Of a stretch of 64,000 bases of DNA, positions 29,704-40,347 are shown one piece after another. The stretch is from Oleiagrimonas sp963817755. Its GTDB lineage: Bacteria > Pseudomonadota > Gammaproteobacteria > Xanthomonadales > Rhodanobacteraceae. The notes below the pieces were generated by a model, which was not told the DNA's origin, did not search any database, and worked only from the letters and a program-made list of their open reading frames with translations. The stretch is from NCBI GenBank assembly GCA_963817755.1, contig CAWFPB010000001.1:248001-312000 (forward strand). Direction: 5' to 3'. The position numbers and the translations under genes are program-made. Position 1 is the first letter of the stretch; every line of letters begins with the position of its first letter.

Positions 29704-30474
29704 CTAGCAGTGCTTGGCCATGCCGCCGTCGATCATGAACACCCCGCCGGTGCAGTAGCTGCTCCGGTCGCTGGCCAGGAAAAGCATCAGGTCGGCGATC
29801 TCCTTCGGTGTCCCGTAGCGCTGCAGCGGGATGTCGGCCAGAAAGCCCTGCCGGGCGCGTTCGGGATCGCCGGGCGCGATCTTCTCCTCCACGGCATGGA
29901 TCATGTGCGTGTCGATCGGCCCTGGATTGACGGTGTTCACGCGGATCTTCATTGGCGCGCACTCGGCGGCGGCGCAGCGCATCATGCCGACCACGGCGTG
30001 CTTGCTGGCGGTGTAGGCCGACAGGCCCGCGAAACCGGCCACGCCGGCCACCGAGGAGGTGATGACGATGCTGCCGCCTCCACGCTTTTGCATTTCCGGA
30101 ATCACGTATTTCAGGCCCAGCCAGACACCGCGTGCGTTGACGGCCATCACCTGGTCGAAGATGTCGACGGGGTAGTCGACGATGGGCAGGCATTCGCCCT
30201 CGATGCCGGCGTTGTTGATGAGCACGTCGATGCCGCCGTAGCGCTCCACCGCCAGCCGCGTGTAGCGCTCGACTTGCTCGGGTTGCGAGACGTCGGCCAC
30301 GGCATGGCTGACGGCGTCACTGCCGATGGCGTCCACGGCCGCGCGCAGTGCGTCCTCGTCCTGGTCCACCAGCAGGACCTTCGCGCCCTCGCGCACGAAC
30401 AGCGTCGCGGCAGCCAGGCCGATGCCGCGGGCCCCGCCGGTGACGATGGCTACCTTGTTCTGGAGTTGCGTCAT
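29704..30474 (-). CDS. Short-chain dehydrogenase/reductase
   Basis: 256 residues, classical SDR. Cofactor motif TGGARGIGLA near residues 12-21, NNAGIEGE, catalytic serine in ITSSVAGVAG, catalytic YTASK, and the C-terminal family end TGGVFMIDGGMAKHC. The aspartate after beta-2 (LVDQDED) suggests NAD(H) rather than NADP(H). The substrate is unknown (3-oxoacyl-ACP-reductase-like and alcohol-dehydrogenase-like proteins share this shape). An FNR-type box and a -10 at the matching distance lie upstream. Confidence 0.92.
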   Translation of the reverse strand: MTQLQNKVAIVTGGARGIGLAAATLFVREGAKVLLVDQDEDALRAAVDAIGSDAVSHAVADVSQPEQVERYTRLAVERYGGIDVLINNAGIEGECLPIVDYPVDIFDQVMAVNARGVWLGLKYVIPEMQKRGGGSIVITSSVAGVAGFAGLSAYTASKHAVVGMMRCAAAECAPMKIRVNTVNPGPIDTHMIHAVEEKIAPGDPERARQGFLADIPLQRYGTPKEIADLMLFLASDRSSYCTGGVFMIDGGMAKHC

Positions 30475-30828
30475 GATCGTCCACCCTGGTTGTCATGGAC
30501 CCCTGTGTCGGTTCGCCTGACGGCCCTGCATGTGCCGGCTCCGGGCGTGCGCAGGACCGCACCGTCATTCGAGCACCGCATCCCCGCGCATGCCTTGACG
30601 GAGGTCAACCCCTTCCCGCACTGCAGCCGGGCCCGCTTGCACGGCCACGGGTCCCGGCGAGCCGAAGCGGGTCACGGTCCGGCAACGTGTGCATGCCAGG
30701 ATGGCGCTGCGCGCGGTGTCCGGGTACGCCGGGGCCGGCATGCGGCATAATCGGCGGATGTGTGCGTCCGCTTGGCCATCCGGTTGGCGTCCGGGCGCCG
30801 GCATCCATGAACGACACAGGGGAATTCC
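30475..30828. promoter_or_regulatory. 354-bp divergent intergenic region
   Basis: Separates SDR and MFS genes. It holds the FNR-type box at 30595-30608 and, on the minus strand, TCGAAT at 30572-30567. No gene was recognised in the remainder. Confidence 0.55.
30595..30608 (-). promoter_or_regulatory. FNR/DNR-type box upstream of the SDR gene
   Basis: TTGAC-GGAG-GTCAA is a perfect inverted repeat. On the minus strand a -10-like TCGAAT (4 of 6 to TATAAT) at 30567-30572 lies exactly where a class II (-41.5) FNR promoter would place it, giving a start near 30560 and an 86-nt leader to the SDR ATG at 30474. Confidence 0.65.
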
Positions 30829-32211
30829 ATGTCCGACCACCAGCCCTCGGCGCTCGAGCTGCTCGACGCACAGCGCTTCTCGCGTTTCCACGCACGCGCC
30901 GTCGTCACCACCGGCATGGGCGTGTTCACCGACGGCTACGACCTGATCTCGATCAGCGTGGTGCTGCCGATGGTGCTGCACAGCTTCGGCGTGCAGAGCC
31001 TGACCGGCACCCAGTCCTCGATCCTGGTGGCCTCGGCGCTGGTGGCCTCGGCGCTCGGCGCGATCCTGTTCGGCGTGCTTTCGAACAAGGGGCGCAAACG
31101 CTTCTACGGCCTGGACGTGACGCTGATGGCGCTGGCCGCATTGGGACAGGCCTTCACGCCCGGCCTGTGGTGGCTGATCGCCGCGCGCGCGGTGCTGGGC
31201 TTCGGCATCGGCGCCGACTATGTGCTTTCGCCGATGATCATGGCCGAGCACAGCAACACCCGCGACCGTGGCAAGGCGCTGACGGTCGGTTTCTCGATGA
31301 TGTGGGTGCTGGGCGCCATCGCCGCCTCGCTGCTGCAGATGGGTCTGGAGTGGCTGCACGTGTCGCCGGACCTGCAGTGGCGCATCACCCTGGGTGCGGG
31401 CATCATTCCGGCCGGGGCCGTGATCGTGCTGCGCCGCCGGCTGCCGGAGACGCCGCGCTTCTTTGCCCACATCAAGCGTGATGCCGAGGCCCTCAAGGGC
31501 GTGGTGGCGCACGTGACCGGTGATGCAACGGCCCGGGCCGTGCAAGCCGATCCCGGCCTGGGCGCCGGCATCCGCGACTACTTCGCGCGCTACTGGAAGC
31601 GCTTCGCGATGATCAGCCTGCTGTGGTTCGTCTACGACATCGTGATCTACGCCGGCGGCCTGTTCGGCCCCAGCTTGCTGGGCAAGAGCGTGGGCCTGAG
31701 CCCGGCCGAATTCCAGCTGATCAACAACGCCATCTTCAGCATCGGCGGCAGCCTGGTGGCGGTCATGCTGATCGACCGCTGGGGGCGCAAGCCCCTGCAG
31801 GCGACCGGCTTCCTGCTGATGGCGGCCATGCTGATGCTGTATGCCTGGACCTATCATCCCGGCGTCAGCGCGGCGCTGTGGGGCATCATGCTGTACGGGT
31901 TGTTCTTCTTCTTCAACCAGGCCGGTCCGGGTTCGATCAGTGGTGCCGGCATGCTGGGCGTGGAGATGGCCGCCACTCGCGTGCGCGGTCTGGTGCAGGG
32001 CCTGAGCGTCACCGCCAGCCGCATCGGCGCGGCGCTGGGCGTGTTCGTATTCCCGCACCTGTTCGAGGCCTACGGCCAGAATTTCGCCGTCGGTTTCCTG
32101 GCGGTGACCGCGCTGGTCGGCGCGGTGCTGACCATGGTCGGCATCCCCGAATCCGGCGGCGTCAGCCTGGAGCAGGCCAGTGGAGAGGCCGTGCCGGCCT
32201 CCGGGGCGTGA
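30829..32211 (+). CDS. MFS transporter, phosphate:H+ symporter/sugar transporter-like
   Basis: 460 residues with 12 apolar helices. Family signatures are FTDGYDLISISVVLPMV in helix 1, FGVLSNKGRKRFYGLD after helix 2 (the D/N-R-x-G-R-[KR] loop), the long central loop RRRLPETPRFFAHIKRDAEA, and the repeat loop MLIDRWGRKPLQATGFLL. This resembles the PHS/SP branch of MFS (inorganic phosphate, aromatic acid or sugar carriers). Substrate not assignable. A weak ribosome site (GGGGAATTCC) precedes the ATG. Confidence 0.88.
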   Translation: MSDHQPSALELLDAQRFSRFHARAVVTTGMGVFTDGYDLISISVVLPMVLHSFGVQSLTGTQSSILVASALVASALGAILFGVLSNKGRKRFYGLDVTLMALAALGQAFTPGLWWLIAARAVLGFGIGADYVLSPMIMAEHSNTRDRGKALTVGFSMMWVLGAIAASLLQMGLEWLHVSPDLQWRITLGAGIIPAGAVIVLRRRLPETPRFFAHIKRDAEALKGVVAHVTGDATARAVQADPGLGAGIRDYFARYWKRFAMISLLWFVYDIVIYAGGLFGPSLLGKSVGLSPAEFQLINNAIFSIGGSLVAVMLIDRWGRKPLQATGFLLMAAMLMLYAWTYHPGVSAALWGIMLYGLFFFFNQAGPGSISGAGMLGVEMAATRVRGLVQGLSVTASRIGAALGVFVFPHLFEAYGQNFAVGFLAVTALVGAVLTMVGIPESGGVSLEQASGEAVPASGA

Positions 32212-32282
32212 CCAAAGGCGGAGGAGCCGCCGGCACCGCGCATGGCATAGTGCCTCCCGGCACGATGACAGGGGGAATCGCG

Positions 32283-33267
32283 ATGCGGCATGTCAGGGCA
32301 ATGGCGGCGAGCGTGCGCCGCGTGGGTGGCCATTGGTTCATGCGCCGGTGGGGGCTGGCGATGCTGGTGGCGGTTGGCATGATCACACCGGTACTGGCCC
32401 AGGTGCCGCAACCGGCGGGCTGGACGCTGCAGTTCGCCGACGATTTCAATGGTGCGGCCGGCACCCAGCCGTCGCGGGCAATCTGGCGCTACGACCTGGG
32501 CCATGGCTACCCGGGCGACGAGAACCACTGGGGCACCCACGAGATCGAGTCCTACACCGACCGCCCGCAGAACATCCAGATGGACGGCAAGGGGCATCTG
32601 AAGATCATCGCGCTGCGCGATGCGGAGGGCCAATGGACGTCGGCCCGCATCGAGACCCGCCGCGACGATTTCGCCGCGCCGCCCGGCGGCATCGTGCGCC
32701 TGCAGGCACGCATCCGCATGCCCGATGTGCACGGTCCGGCCGCGCTGGGCTACTGGCCCGCGTTCTGGGCGTTGGGCCGCAGTTTCCGCGGCCGCGAGGG
32801 CTGGCCGGGCGCCGGCGAGGTGGACGTGGCCGAGAACGTCAACGGCATCAACCGCGTCTGGGGCACGCTGCACTGCGGCGTCTATCCTGGCGGCCCCTGC
32901 CACGAGAAACACGGGTTGTCGGCCGATGCGCCCTGTCCCGGCGCCCGCTGCCAGGCGGCCTTCCACACCTACACCGCCGAGTGGGACCGCAGCGTCCGGC
33001 CCAACCGCATCCGCTGGTACGTGGACGGTCACCTGTACCACACCATTACCCAGGCCCAGTTGCCGGTCTCGACCTGGAGGCGCATGAGCGCGCCCGACGG
33101 CATGTTCGTGCTGCTCAATCTGGCGATGGGCGGCGATTTTCCGGACAAGGTGCATCACGCGCCCACACCGGTGCCGGCGACCGAGCCCGGTCATTCGATG
33201 CTGGGTGGACTACGTGGCGGTGTGGACGCGCGTGCCGAAGGCCAAGGGTGGCCATCGCAAGCACTAG
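32283..33267 (+). CDS. Glycoside hydrolase family 16 beta-glucanase, frameshift near C-terminus
   Basis: About 327 residues once an extra G in the GGG at 33203-33205 is removed; then the frame reads SMLVDYVAVWTRVPKAKG to a stop at 33267. Without correction it runs on as non-homologous sequence to 33422. Signal peptide-like N-terminus (AMLVAVGMITPVLAQ), then the GH16 fold: WTLQFADDFNG, HEIESYTDRPQNIQ, and the catalytic segment GAGEVDVAENVNGI where the E-x-D-x-(x)-E catalytic motif reads EVDVAE. Substrate class is beta-1,3/1,4-glucan, laminarin or similar; secreted. Start 32283 follows AGGGGG. Confidence 0.88.
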
Positions 33268-33358
33268 ACTGCGGCACCTCTGCAGGCGTGCACGGCTCCG
33301 GGGCATCACTCAATGGGGCATGTGCGGCCGAATGCATCCGGCATGCTCGCAGGGGTGC

Positions 33359-33777
33359 TCAGGGTCCAGGGCGTAGGGACTTGCATGCGCGTATTCGAAG
33401 AAGGTCCCAGCGGTTGCCGTAGAGGTCCTCGAATACGGCGACCGTGCCGTACGGTTCCTCGCTGGGTTCGCGCACGAACCGTACGCCAGCTTGCTCAGGC
33501 GCTGGTAGTCGCGCCAGAAGTCGTCCGTCTGCAGGAACAGGAACACGCGCCCGCCCGTCTGGTTGCCGATGAAGGCTTCCTGTTCCGGTGTCGAGGCGCG
33601 GGCGAGCAGCAGGGAAGTGCCCGAGGCACCGGGCGGCGCGACGGTCACCCAGCGCTTGCGCTGCTCGGGTTGATCGAGATCCTCGATCAGGCGGAAGCCG
33701 AGGATGCCGACATAGAAGTCCAGGGCTTCATCGTAGTCGCGCACCAGCAGGGCAACGTGGGCGATGGATTGCATCAT
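33359..33777 (-). CDS. VOC-family (glyoxalase-like) protein with frameshift
   Basis: A single base is missing near 33481-33486. In the upstream frame the first beta-alpha-beta-beta-beta unit is IAHVALLVRDYDEALDFYVG, then LGFRLIEDLDQPEQRKRWVT and GGRVFLFLQTDDFWRDYQRL. In the shifted frame the last part is REPSEEPYGTVAVFEDLYGN and RWDLL, ending at the stop 33359-33361. Together this gives about 139 residues, a complete single-unit VOC domain of the lactoylglutathione lyase/bleomycin resistance type; function not assignable. Start 33777 carries a second ATG at 33774. Confidence 0.75.
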
Positions 33778-33978
33778 GGCGGTCCCTTTCCCTGGCTGCG
33801 AAGACGGGGCACTCATCAGTCCGGTCTTCGGCCTCGATCATGCTTCTACCGTCCTTCTGGCAAGGCCTGCCTCGGAGAGGTGCCAAGTCGGATAGATCAG
33901 ATCCGCATCCCGGCAAGCGGTCATCTCAGGCACATCATCGATCGCCGGAAGGGCTCGTTCGGTTCATTCGGCTGCGAT

Positions 33979-34013
33979 GCAAAGGCCGCCTGTTTGATTC
34001 AGGCGGCCTTTGC
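33979..34013 (-). terminator. Hairpin terminator of FG-GAP copy 1
   Basis: A perfect 14-bp stem (GCAAAGGCCGCCTG / CAGGCGGCCTTTGC) with a 7-base loop lies 23 bp after the stop of copy 1 on the minus strand. The T stretch is partly inside the stem (CCTTTGC), so efficiency is uncertain. Confidence 0.7.
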
Positions 34014-34035
34014 GTCAAATCCAGCGATACGTATG

Positions 34036-35217
34036 TCAGTGCCAGGGCAACGGGATGGCCCCGTTGCCCGGCGCGCCGACAACGAACCAGCCGTCGGGGT
34101 AGGTCCACTGCTCGGTCCCGTCCGGCTGCGGCGCGTTGCTGCCGTTGATCAGGTTGTCTGTGCCGATCGAAAGCGTGCTGTCGTCGGTGACGTACAACGC
34201 CGATGTGCTGCTGCCGGCCCCGTGGACCACGTAGCCGCCGGAGGCCGGGTTGAGCAGGCTCTGGTTGCCGCTCCAGGTGAGCGAGCCCTGGAAGCCGGTC
34301 TGGTGGCCGTTGCTGTCGAAGCTGCGCGTGAGCGTGGCGCCGAAGCCGGTGCGCGTGGACGGGTCGTACCACTCCAGGCCGATACCCTGTCCGGCGACGC
34401 CGCCACCGATGGCCCAGCGCCCGCGCGGGTTGGCGGTGTCTTCGCTGATCTTCGAATAGACCGAGGACAGGTTGTAGCTGCGGAAGCTTCCGTTGGACTG
34501 GGCATCCCACGCGTACAGGTCACCGGCGGCACTGGTCCACAGGATGCTCAGGCGCTTGCTCTGTGTGTCGTAGCCGATGCTGGTCGGGTAGTAGCCGCAG
34601 GCCACCGAGACCACGCGCGAACCGATGCGCTTGCCACCGTCCATCGGCCAGTAGGCGAACTGGCAGGTGGAGGGGTTGAGCCATAGCAGGTCGTCCTTGC
34701 CGTCGCCGTTGATGTCGCCGGCGCCGATCAATTGCCAGTCGGCGGGGTAGCTGTAGATCTGCGAGGAGTGGAAGCTGCCGCTGCGGGTGTTGGTCCACAG
34801 CCATAGGTCGTGGTTGGCGCTGGTGAAGACCAGGTCGGTGTAGCCGTCGCCGTCGAGGTCGCCGGCGGCGCCGATGAAGTAGCCCGGCGTGATGTCGTAC
34901 ACGTGCGCGCCGGTGCGCTTGACCGCGCCGCTGGCATTGGTGGTCATGCTCCAGTAGCCGAGCTGGCTGGTGCCGGGGTTGAACCAGAGCATGTCCGAGG
35001 TGCCGTCGCCGTTGAAGTCGCCGGGCACGCGGGCGCTGCCGGGTACGGGCGTGGATGCCTGCAGGACGGGCAGGGTGCCGAAGGACACGGTCGGGTTGTA
35101 GGGCGAGGTATCGGCGGTGACGTTGATGGTGACCGGGGCGGTGGCGGTGACGTGGTGGTATTCGGCGGCGTAGGAGAAGGTGTCGGTGCCGGTGAAGCCG
35201 GGGTCGGGCACGTAGGT
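34036..35217 (-). repeat. 1.18-kb direct repeat, member A (3' half of copy 1)
   Basis: Matches 39166-40347 at a constant offset of 5130 bp. Between 34065 and 35217 I counted only three differences (34239, 34646 and 35202 regions), with no indel. The match ends abruptly upstream, where the paralogues diverge. Confidence 0.92.
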
Positions 35218-36379
35218 CAGCTGGTTACCGTTGATGAAGCCTGGCCGTGCGCTGGTTGGGATGATAGGCCGTAGGCACGCGCCCAGTGTCACGGGCAGCC
35301 GGTAGGGAGATGACGGTACGTCCACCATTGCTGGTGGCGGTGACAGGGTTTGCGTTGAGAAGTTTCACAAACCTCACACCACCGGTGACCGTCACCATCA
35401 GCAGTGCGCCGTAATGGGAAACCCTGGTGCGGCCCTGAACGAATGAATGCTCGTTAATGTTGAAGGTGTCTTGGAAATTGTAGCTTCCAACTTGCTGGAA
35501 GGTCTGCATGTCGTAGACACGTACGTCACCTGATCCTGACCAAGGGAAATACGCGAGAGAGTTCGTGGGGTCATAAGCGACCCCGATTGGCTGGGGGCCA
35601 GCATGTACACCCAGAGTCGCAATCTTCTGGTAGTTGGTATCGTAAACGTACGTGCCGTAGTAGGTGGGTATGGCGAACTGAGTGCCGTCGATGTTGGTTC
35701 CCATCTCGGAATTGACAGTATCCGTGCCGGCGCGGCCATTGACGGTGAGCCCGTACATACCTACCAAGTTGTTCGTGTCTAGGTAATAGACCTCCCAAGA
35801 CCCCGACGTATCGCCGGGATTGGAAATACCTGCGACTTTGCCGTTCGCGCTGACGGAGATCATTGGGCCATCAAGTGTCGATGCAGCTTCATGCGTAGCC
35901 AGCATTGACCACTTCATGCTTGAAAGATCCAGTCGTCGAATCGGAGCAGCGTTTTGTGTATAGGAAACAAGCAGGCTTCCATCGCCTAGAAAGCCCACAT
36001 CGTATGATCCCAGTTCGACCGCAATGCTCCGGGCGACGCTCGCCTTCGTGACCGCCAAGGAATCCGGGTTGACCAAGTACACCCAGACATTGCTGCCGTC
36101 GTTGCTGTTGTCAGCGACGGCTAACGTCTTGCCGTCCGGCGACAGATCGATGCCTTCGAGTGTCGCGCCGGATATCTGGATCGGGTTCAGCATGCATCCA
36201 CAATCCATACCGTAGCGCAATACTTGGTCGCCGTCGGCGATGTATATGATGCCGCGCGTGCTGTCGTAGACCATGTCGGTGCGATTGGCCGCGGCTATGA
36301 AAGTGCCATCGGCGTAGGCCTGGCCGCAGGCAAGGCAACCCAGCACCGTTGCGAAAACGGCGATCGTCCAATGCTTCAT
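34036..36379 (-). CDS. Secreted propeller/FG-GAP protein, copy 1, with frameshifts
   Basis: About 780 residues once repaired. Start 36379 follows GGGG and opens a signal peptide (MKHWTIAVFATVLGCLACGQ, then AYA). The N-terminal half is a beta-propeller-like domain (FIAAANRTDMVYDSTRGIIY, LEGIDLSPDGKTLAVADN, GTQFAIPTYYGTYVYD). Between 35225 and 35328 two indels, net one base, join it to an Ig-like tandem-95 module (LTYVPDPGFTGTDTFSYAAE). FG-GAP repeats with calcium loops follow: PGDFNGDGTSD, AGDLDGDGYTD and AGDINGDGKDD. The C-terminal part (NGSFRSYNLSSVY, PPSTRTGFG-like) ends NGAIPLPWH. First of three tandem paralogues; its 3' half is almost identical to copy 3. Confidence 0.85.
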
Positions 36380-36465
36380 GTTTCCCCCAAAGTCGCCCCG
36401 TCTATAGGCGAGCATGCTGTCCGTTTCAAAGTGATATTCCCGATGAAGCAGACGACCCCGAAGCG
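36380..36465 (-). promoter_or_regulatory. Conserved 5' leader of FG-GAP copy 1
   Basis: This segment resembles the leader of copy 3 (41513-41605): shared stretches include TTTCAAA, ATTCCCGATGAAGCAGACGA and CGCCTGATT when read on the plus strand. Copy 2 lacks it. An inverted repeat (CGCC...GGCG) sits just upstream of the ribosome site in both. Confidence 0.5.
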
Positions 36466-36556
36466 CCTGATTTCCTTAGCCGGAACATCATACATCAGTG
36501 AAACGATACATAAGCCCTGATGTTGGCTACGGGCTGGGGCGTCAACGTCGCAACAG

Positions 36557-36582
36557 AAAAGGGCTGCCCGAAGGCAGCCCTT
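36557..36582 (-). terminator. Rho-independent terminator of FG-GAP copy 2
   Basis: On the minus strand GGGCTGCC-TTCG-GGCAGCCC followed by TTTTCT; stable UUCG tetraloop. It lies about 26 bp after the stop of copy 2. Confidence 0.9.
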
Positions 36583-36607
36583 GTCGTGTATTACCTGGAA
36601 CCCTTGT

Positions 36608-38940
36608 TCAGCGCCAGGGCAACGGGATGGCGCCATTGGCCGGAGAGCCGACCACGTACCAGCCGGCCGGATAGCTCCATTCGATACCCCACGTTTGTGG
36701 CGCATTGCCGGCGTTCAACGTGTAATTGACTTGGAGTCCGCTGCCTCCGATCGTGCTGCGCTGCGGATCGAGTGCATACAGGGCAGTGCCCTGGCTCTGG
36801 ATGAAATGCCCACCCGATCCGGGGTTGTCGATCCAGATGCCGCGGCTCCAGAACACACTGGTCTGGATACCGGTCTGATGACCGTTGGTATCGAAGGTGC
36901 GCGAGATCAGCACGCCGGCACCGGTGTGCTGGTTTGCATCGGACCATTCCAGACCCATGTTCTGGCCGGCCGTGCCGCCGCCCAGGGCCCAGGTTCGGCC
37001 TATGTCGAGCGTCAGGCTCCCGGCCTGGAGCGCACTGGAAAAATCGTAGCTGCGGAAACTGCCGTTGGCTTGCGCGTCCCACATGTACAGGTCGCCGGCG
37101 GCACTGGTCCACAGGATGCTCAGGCGCTTGCTGGAGGTGTAGTAGCCGATGCTGGTGGGGTAGTAGCCACAGGCCACCGAAAGAATGCGCGCACCGATGC
37201 GCTTGCCGCCGTCCATCAGCCAGTAGGCGAACTGGCAGGTGGAGGGGTTGAGCCACAACAGGTCGTCCTTGCCGTCGCCGTTGATGTCGCCGGCACCGAT
37301 CAGTTGCCAGTCGGCGGGGTAGCTGTAGATCTGGGTGGAGTGGAATGTGCCACCGTGGGTATTGGTCCACAGCCACAGATCGTGGTTGGAGCTGGTGAAG
37401 ACCAGGTCTGTATAGCCGTCGCCGTCAAAGTCGCCAGCGGCGCCGATGAAGTAACCGGGCGTGATGTTGTACAGGTGCGCGCCGGTGCGCTTGGGCAGGC
37501 CATTGGATGCGGTGGTCATGGTCCAGTAGCCGAGCTGGCTGGTGCCGGGGTTGAACCAGAGGATGTCCGAGATGCCGTCGCCGTTGAAGTCTCCGGGTAT
37601 GCGGGGGCTGCCGGGAATCGGGGTGGAGGCCTGCAGAACGGGAAGCGTATGGAAGGAGACGGTGGGGTTGTACGCGCTGGTGTCAGCGGTGACGTTGATG
37701 GTGGCGGTGGCGTTGGCCACGGCCTGGCCGTAATGGGCGGCGTAGGTAAAGGTGTCGGTGCCGGAATAGCCGGGGTCGGGGATGTAGGTGGCGGTGTTGC
37801 CGACGATGTAGACATGGCCGTGGACAGGCGGAGTCTGCACGCCGTACGTGAGGGTGCCGTTGTTGCCGATATGGCCCAGGAGCGTGATGTCCACGCGCTT
37901 GCCGGCGGTGCTGGCGGTGACGTTGTCAGCGCCAAGGGGTGCATATAACTGCACGTAGCTGATGCCGCCGGTGACATTCACCATGAGCATGGAGCCGTCG
38001 CGTGACACGCGCGCGTGTCCCTGAGCGAAGGAGTTGTTGTTGGTGAAGTTGAAGGTGTCCTGGAAGGTATAGGTGCCGATTTGCTGAAAGGTCCGCATGT
38101 CGTACACACGCACATTACTTGTCCCCCCCATGGGAAATAAGCCACCGGATCCACCGGGGGATAGGCGACCCCGGTTGGCTGGGGGGCCCCATAGCTACCC
38201 AGCGTTGCAACCTTCTGATAATTGGAATCGTAGATGTACGTTCCAAAGTATGTCGGGATGGCAAACTGGGTGCCATCGGCGTTGGCGCCGATCTCGAAGT
38301 TGAAGGCGTCGGTGCCGTTTACCACGGAGAGGTGATAAGTCCCCGTCGTGGCGTTGTAGGTTCCCCAAGGCCCCCCGGAATTGTTCGTCTGGACATCAGC
38401 AAGGACTCTCCCGTCGCCACTGGTTGTAGTGATGTCCGCATTCTGGTTCAACCTGAACATTGTCGTCAGGTCCGCGGGGTTCAGCTGTACATTGATGCCT
38501 GCGCCGCAGGTGATAACCAGATCTCCGTCGTGCAGATAACTGATGTCATGCGTCCCGGTAGGTGTGCCTCCGGTCGTGCAATACGGGCCATCTCCGATCT
38601 TCTGATCCTGCAATGTGTCCAGATCCACCAAGTGGAAATACCCCTGGGTAGAGTCGGTGACACTGTCAGCAACGGCTAGTGTCTGGCCATCCGGAGACAG
38701 GTCCATGCCATGCAACAAGCCGCCTAGGACGATGGAGCTCAGAAACGTCGACGTGCCAACGTCATACCTCAGTACCCTGTCCTTGTCTGAAATGTAGATC
38801 AGTCCGCGAGCATGGTCGTAGACCATGTCGGTGCGGGAGCTCGCAGCGACGAATGTTCCGTCGGTTGCACTGGCGAAAAGGGGCGTGACGACGCCTATGC
38901 CAAGTGCCAGAAGAAGTCCGAATGTGACAGTGGTTTTCAT
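36608..38940 (-). CDS. Secreted propeller/FG-GAP protein, copy 2, frameshift at a poly-G tract
   Basis: About 777 residues when repaired. Start 38940 gives a signal peptide (MKTTVTFGLLLALGIGVVTP, then LFASA). The N-terminal domain (FVAASSRTDMVYDHARGLIY, GMDLSPDGQTLAVADSV) runs to YFPWGG, where a run of seven G (38123-38129 as C on plus) needs one more base to continue as TSNVRVYDMRTFQQIG. Then come the Ig-like module (ATYIPDPGYSGTDTFTYAAH), FG-GAP repeats PGDFNGDGISD, AGDFDGDGYTD, AGDINGDGKDD and the C-terminus ending NGAIPLPWR. The N-terminal part is clearly more diverged from copies 1 and 3 than those are from each other. Confidence 0.85.
38123..38129 (-). repeat. Homopolymer G7 tract at the copy 2 frameshift
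   Basis: Seven C on the plus strand (G on the coding strand) inside the WGG codons. Eight would keep the propeller in frame. Copies 1 and 3 have no such run at the matching site. It is either a slippage site or a base-calling error. Confidence 0.7.
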
Positions 38941-39165
38941 GATCCGATTCTTATTCCGCGAAGCAAGGTTTTCGTGTGGCGGCCGCTACGCATGCAGCCC
39001 GATTGTCTACACACCCCGGGTGTGTCTGTGCCTATCGACGAACCCGTTGTGGCGATGGTGGCCTGTCCGCAATGGAAAGTGAGTGTTCCTCTTCATGTCC
39101 ACGTATCGTCCGTTCCACGTCATTTTTCCAGAACGACATGGGCGGGCATCACGATCTGTGGTGCT

Positions 39166-40347
39166 TCAGTGCCAGGGAAGCGGGTACGCCCCATTGCCCG
39201 GCGCGCCGACAACGAACCAGCCGTCGGGGTAGGTCCACTGCTCGGTCCCGTCCGGCTGCGGCGCGTTGCTGCCGTTGATCAGGTTGTCTGTGCCGATCGA
39301 AAGCGTGCTGTCGTCGGTGACGTACAACGCCGATGTGCTGCTGCCGGCCCCGTGGACCACGTAGCCGTCGGAGGCCGGGTTGAGCAGGCTCTGGTTGCCG
39401 CTCCAGGTGAGCGAGCCCTGGAAGCCGGTCTGGTGGCCGTTGCTGTCGAAGCTGCGCGTGAGCGTGGCGCCGAAGCCGGTGCGCGTGGACGGGTCGTACC
39501 ACTCCAGGCCGATACCCTGTCCGGCGACGCCGCCACCGATGGCCCAGCGCCCGCGCGGGTTGGCGGTGTCTTCGCTGATCTTCGAATAGACCGAGGACAG
39601 GTTGTAGCTGCGGAAGCTTCCGTTGGACTGGGCATCCCACGCGTACAGGTCACCGGCGGCACTGGTCCACAGGATGCTCAGGCGCTTGCTCTGTGTGTCG
39701 TAGCCGATGCTGGTCGGGTAGTAGCCGCAGGCCACCGAGACCACGCGCGAACCGATGCGCTTGCCACCGTCCATCAGCCAGTAGGCGAACTGGCAGGTGG
39801 AGGGGTTGAGCCATAGCAGGTCGTCCTTGCCGTCGCCGTTGATGTCGCCGGCGCCGATCAATTGCCAGTCGGCGGGGTAGCTGTAGATCTGCGAGGAGTG
39901 GAAGCTGCCGCTGCGGGTGTTGGTCCACAGCCATAGGTCGTGGTTGGCGCTGGTGAAGACCAGGTCGGTGTAGCCGTCGCCGTCGAGGTCGCCGGCGGCG
40001 CCGATGAAGTAGCCCGGCGTGATGTCGTACACGTGCGCGCCGGTGCGCTTGACCGCGCCGCTGGCATTGGTGGTCATGCTCCAGTAGCCGAGCTGGCTGG
40101 TGCCGGGGTTGAACCAGAGCATGTCCGAGGTGCCGTCGCCGTTGAAGTCGCCGGGCACGCGGGCGCTGCCGGGTACGGGCGTGGATGCCTGCAGGACGGG
40201 CAGGGTGCCGAAGGACACGGTCGGGTTGTAGGGCGAGGTATCGGCGGTGACGTTGATGGTGACCGGGGCGGTGGCGGTGACGTGGTGGTATTCGGCGGCG
40301 TAGGAGAAGGTGTCGGTGCCGGTGAAGCCGGGATCGGGCACGTAGGT
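39166..40347 (-). repeat. 1.18-kb direct repeat, member B (3' half of copy 3)
   Basis: Partner of 34036-35217. Near identity stops a few bases before the frameshift near 40362. In copy 1 the frame disturbance also begins just outside the repeat edge. Confidence 0.92.

Noticed and set aside
36380..36465. Cyclic di-GMP riboswitch in the FG-GAP leader
   Set aside because: The GEMM core pattern with its conserved CAAACC and GNRA features is absent; only a short inverted repeat is seen.
38941..39165. A fourth FG-GAP fragment between copies 2 and 3
   Set aside because: Only the upstream leader of copy 2 is present; no protein-like frame with family motifs.
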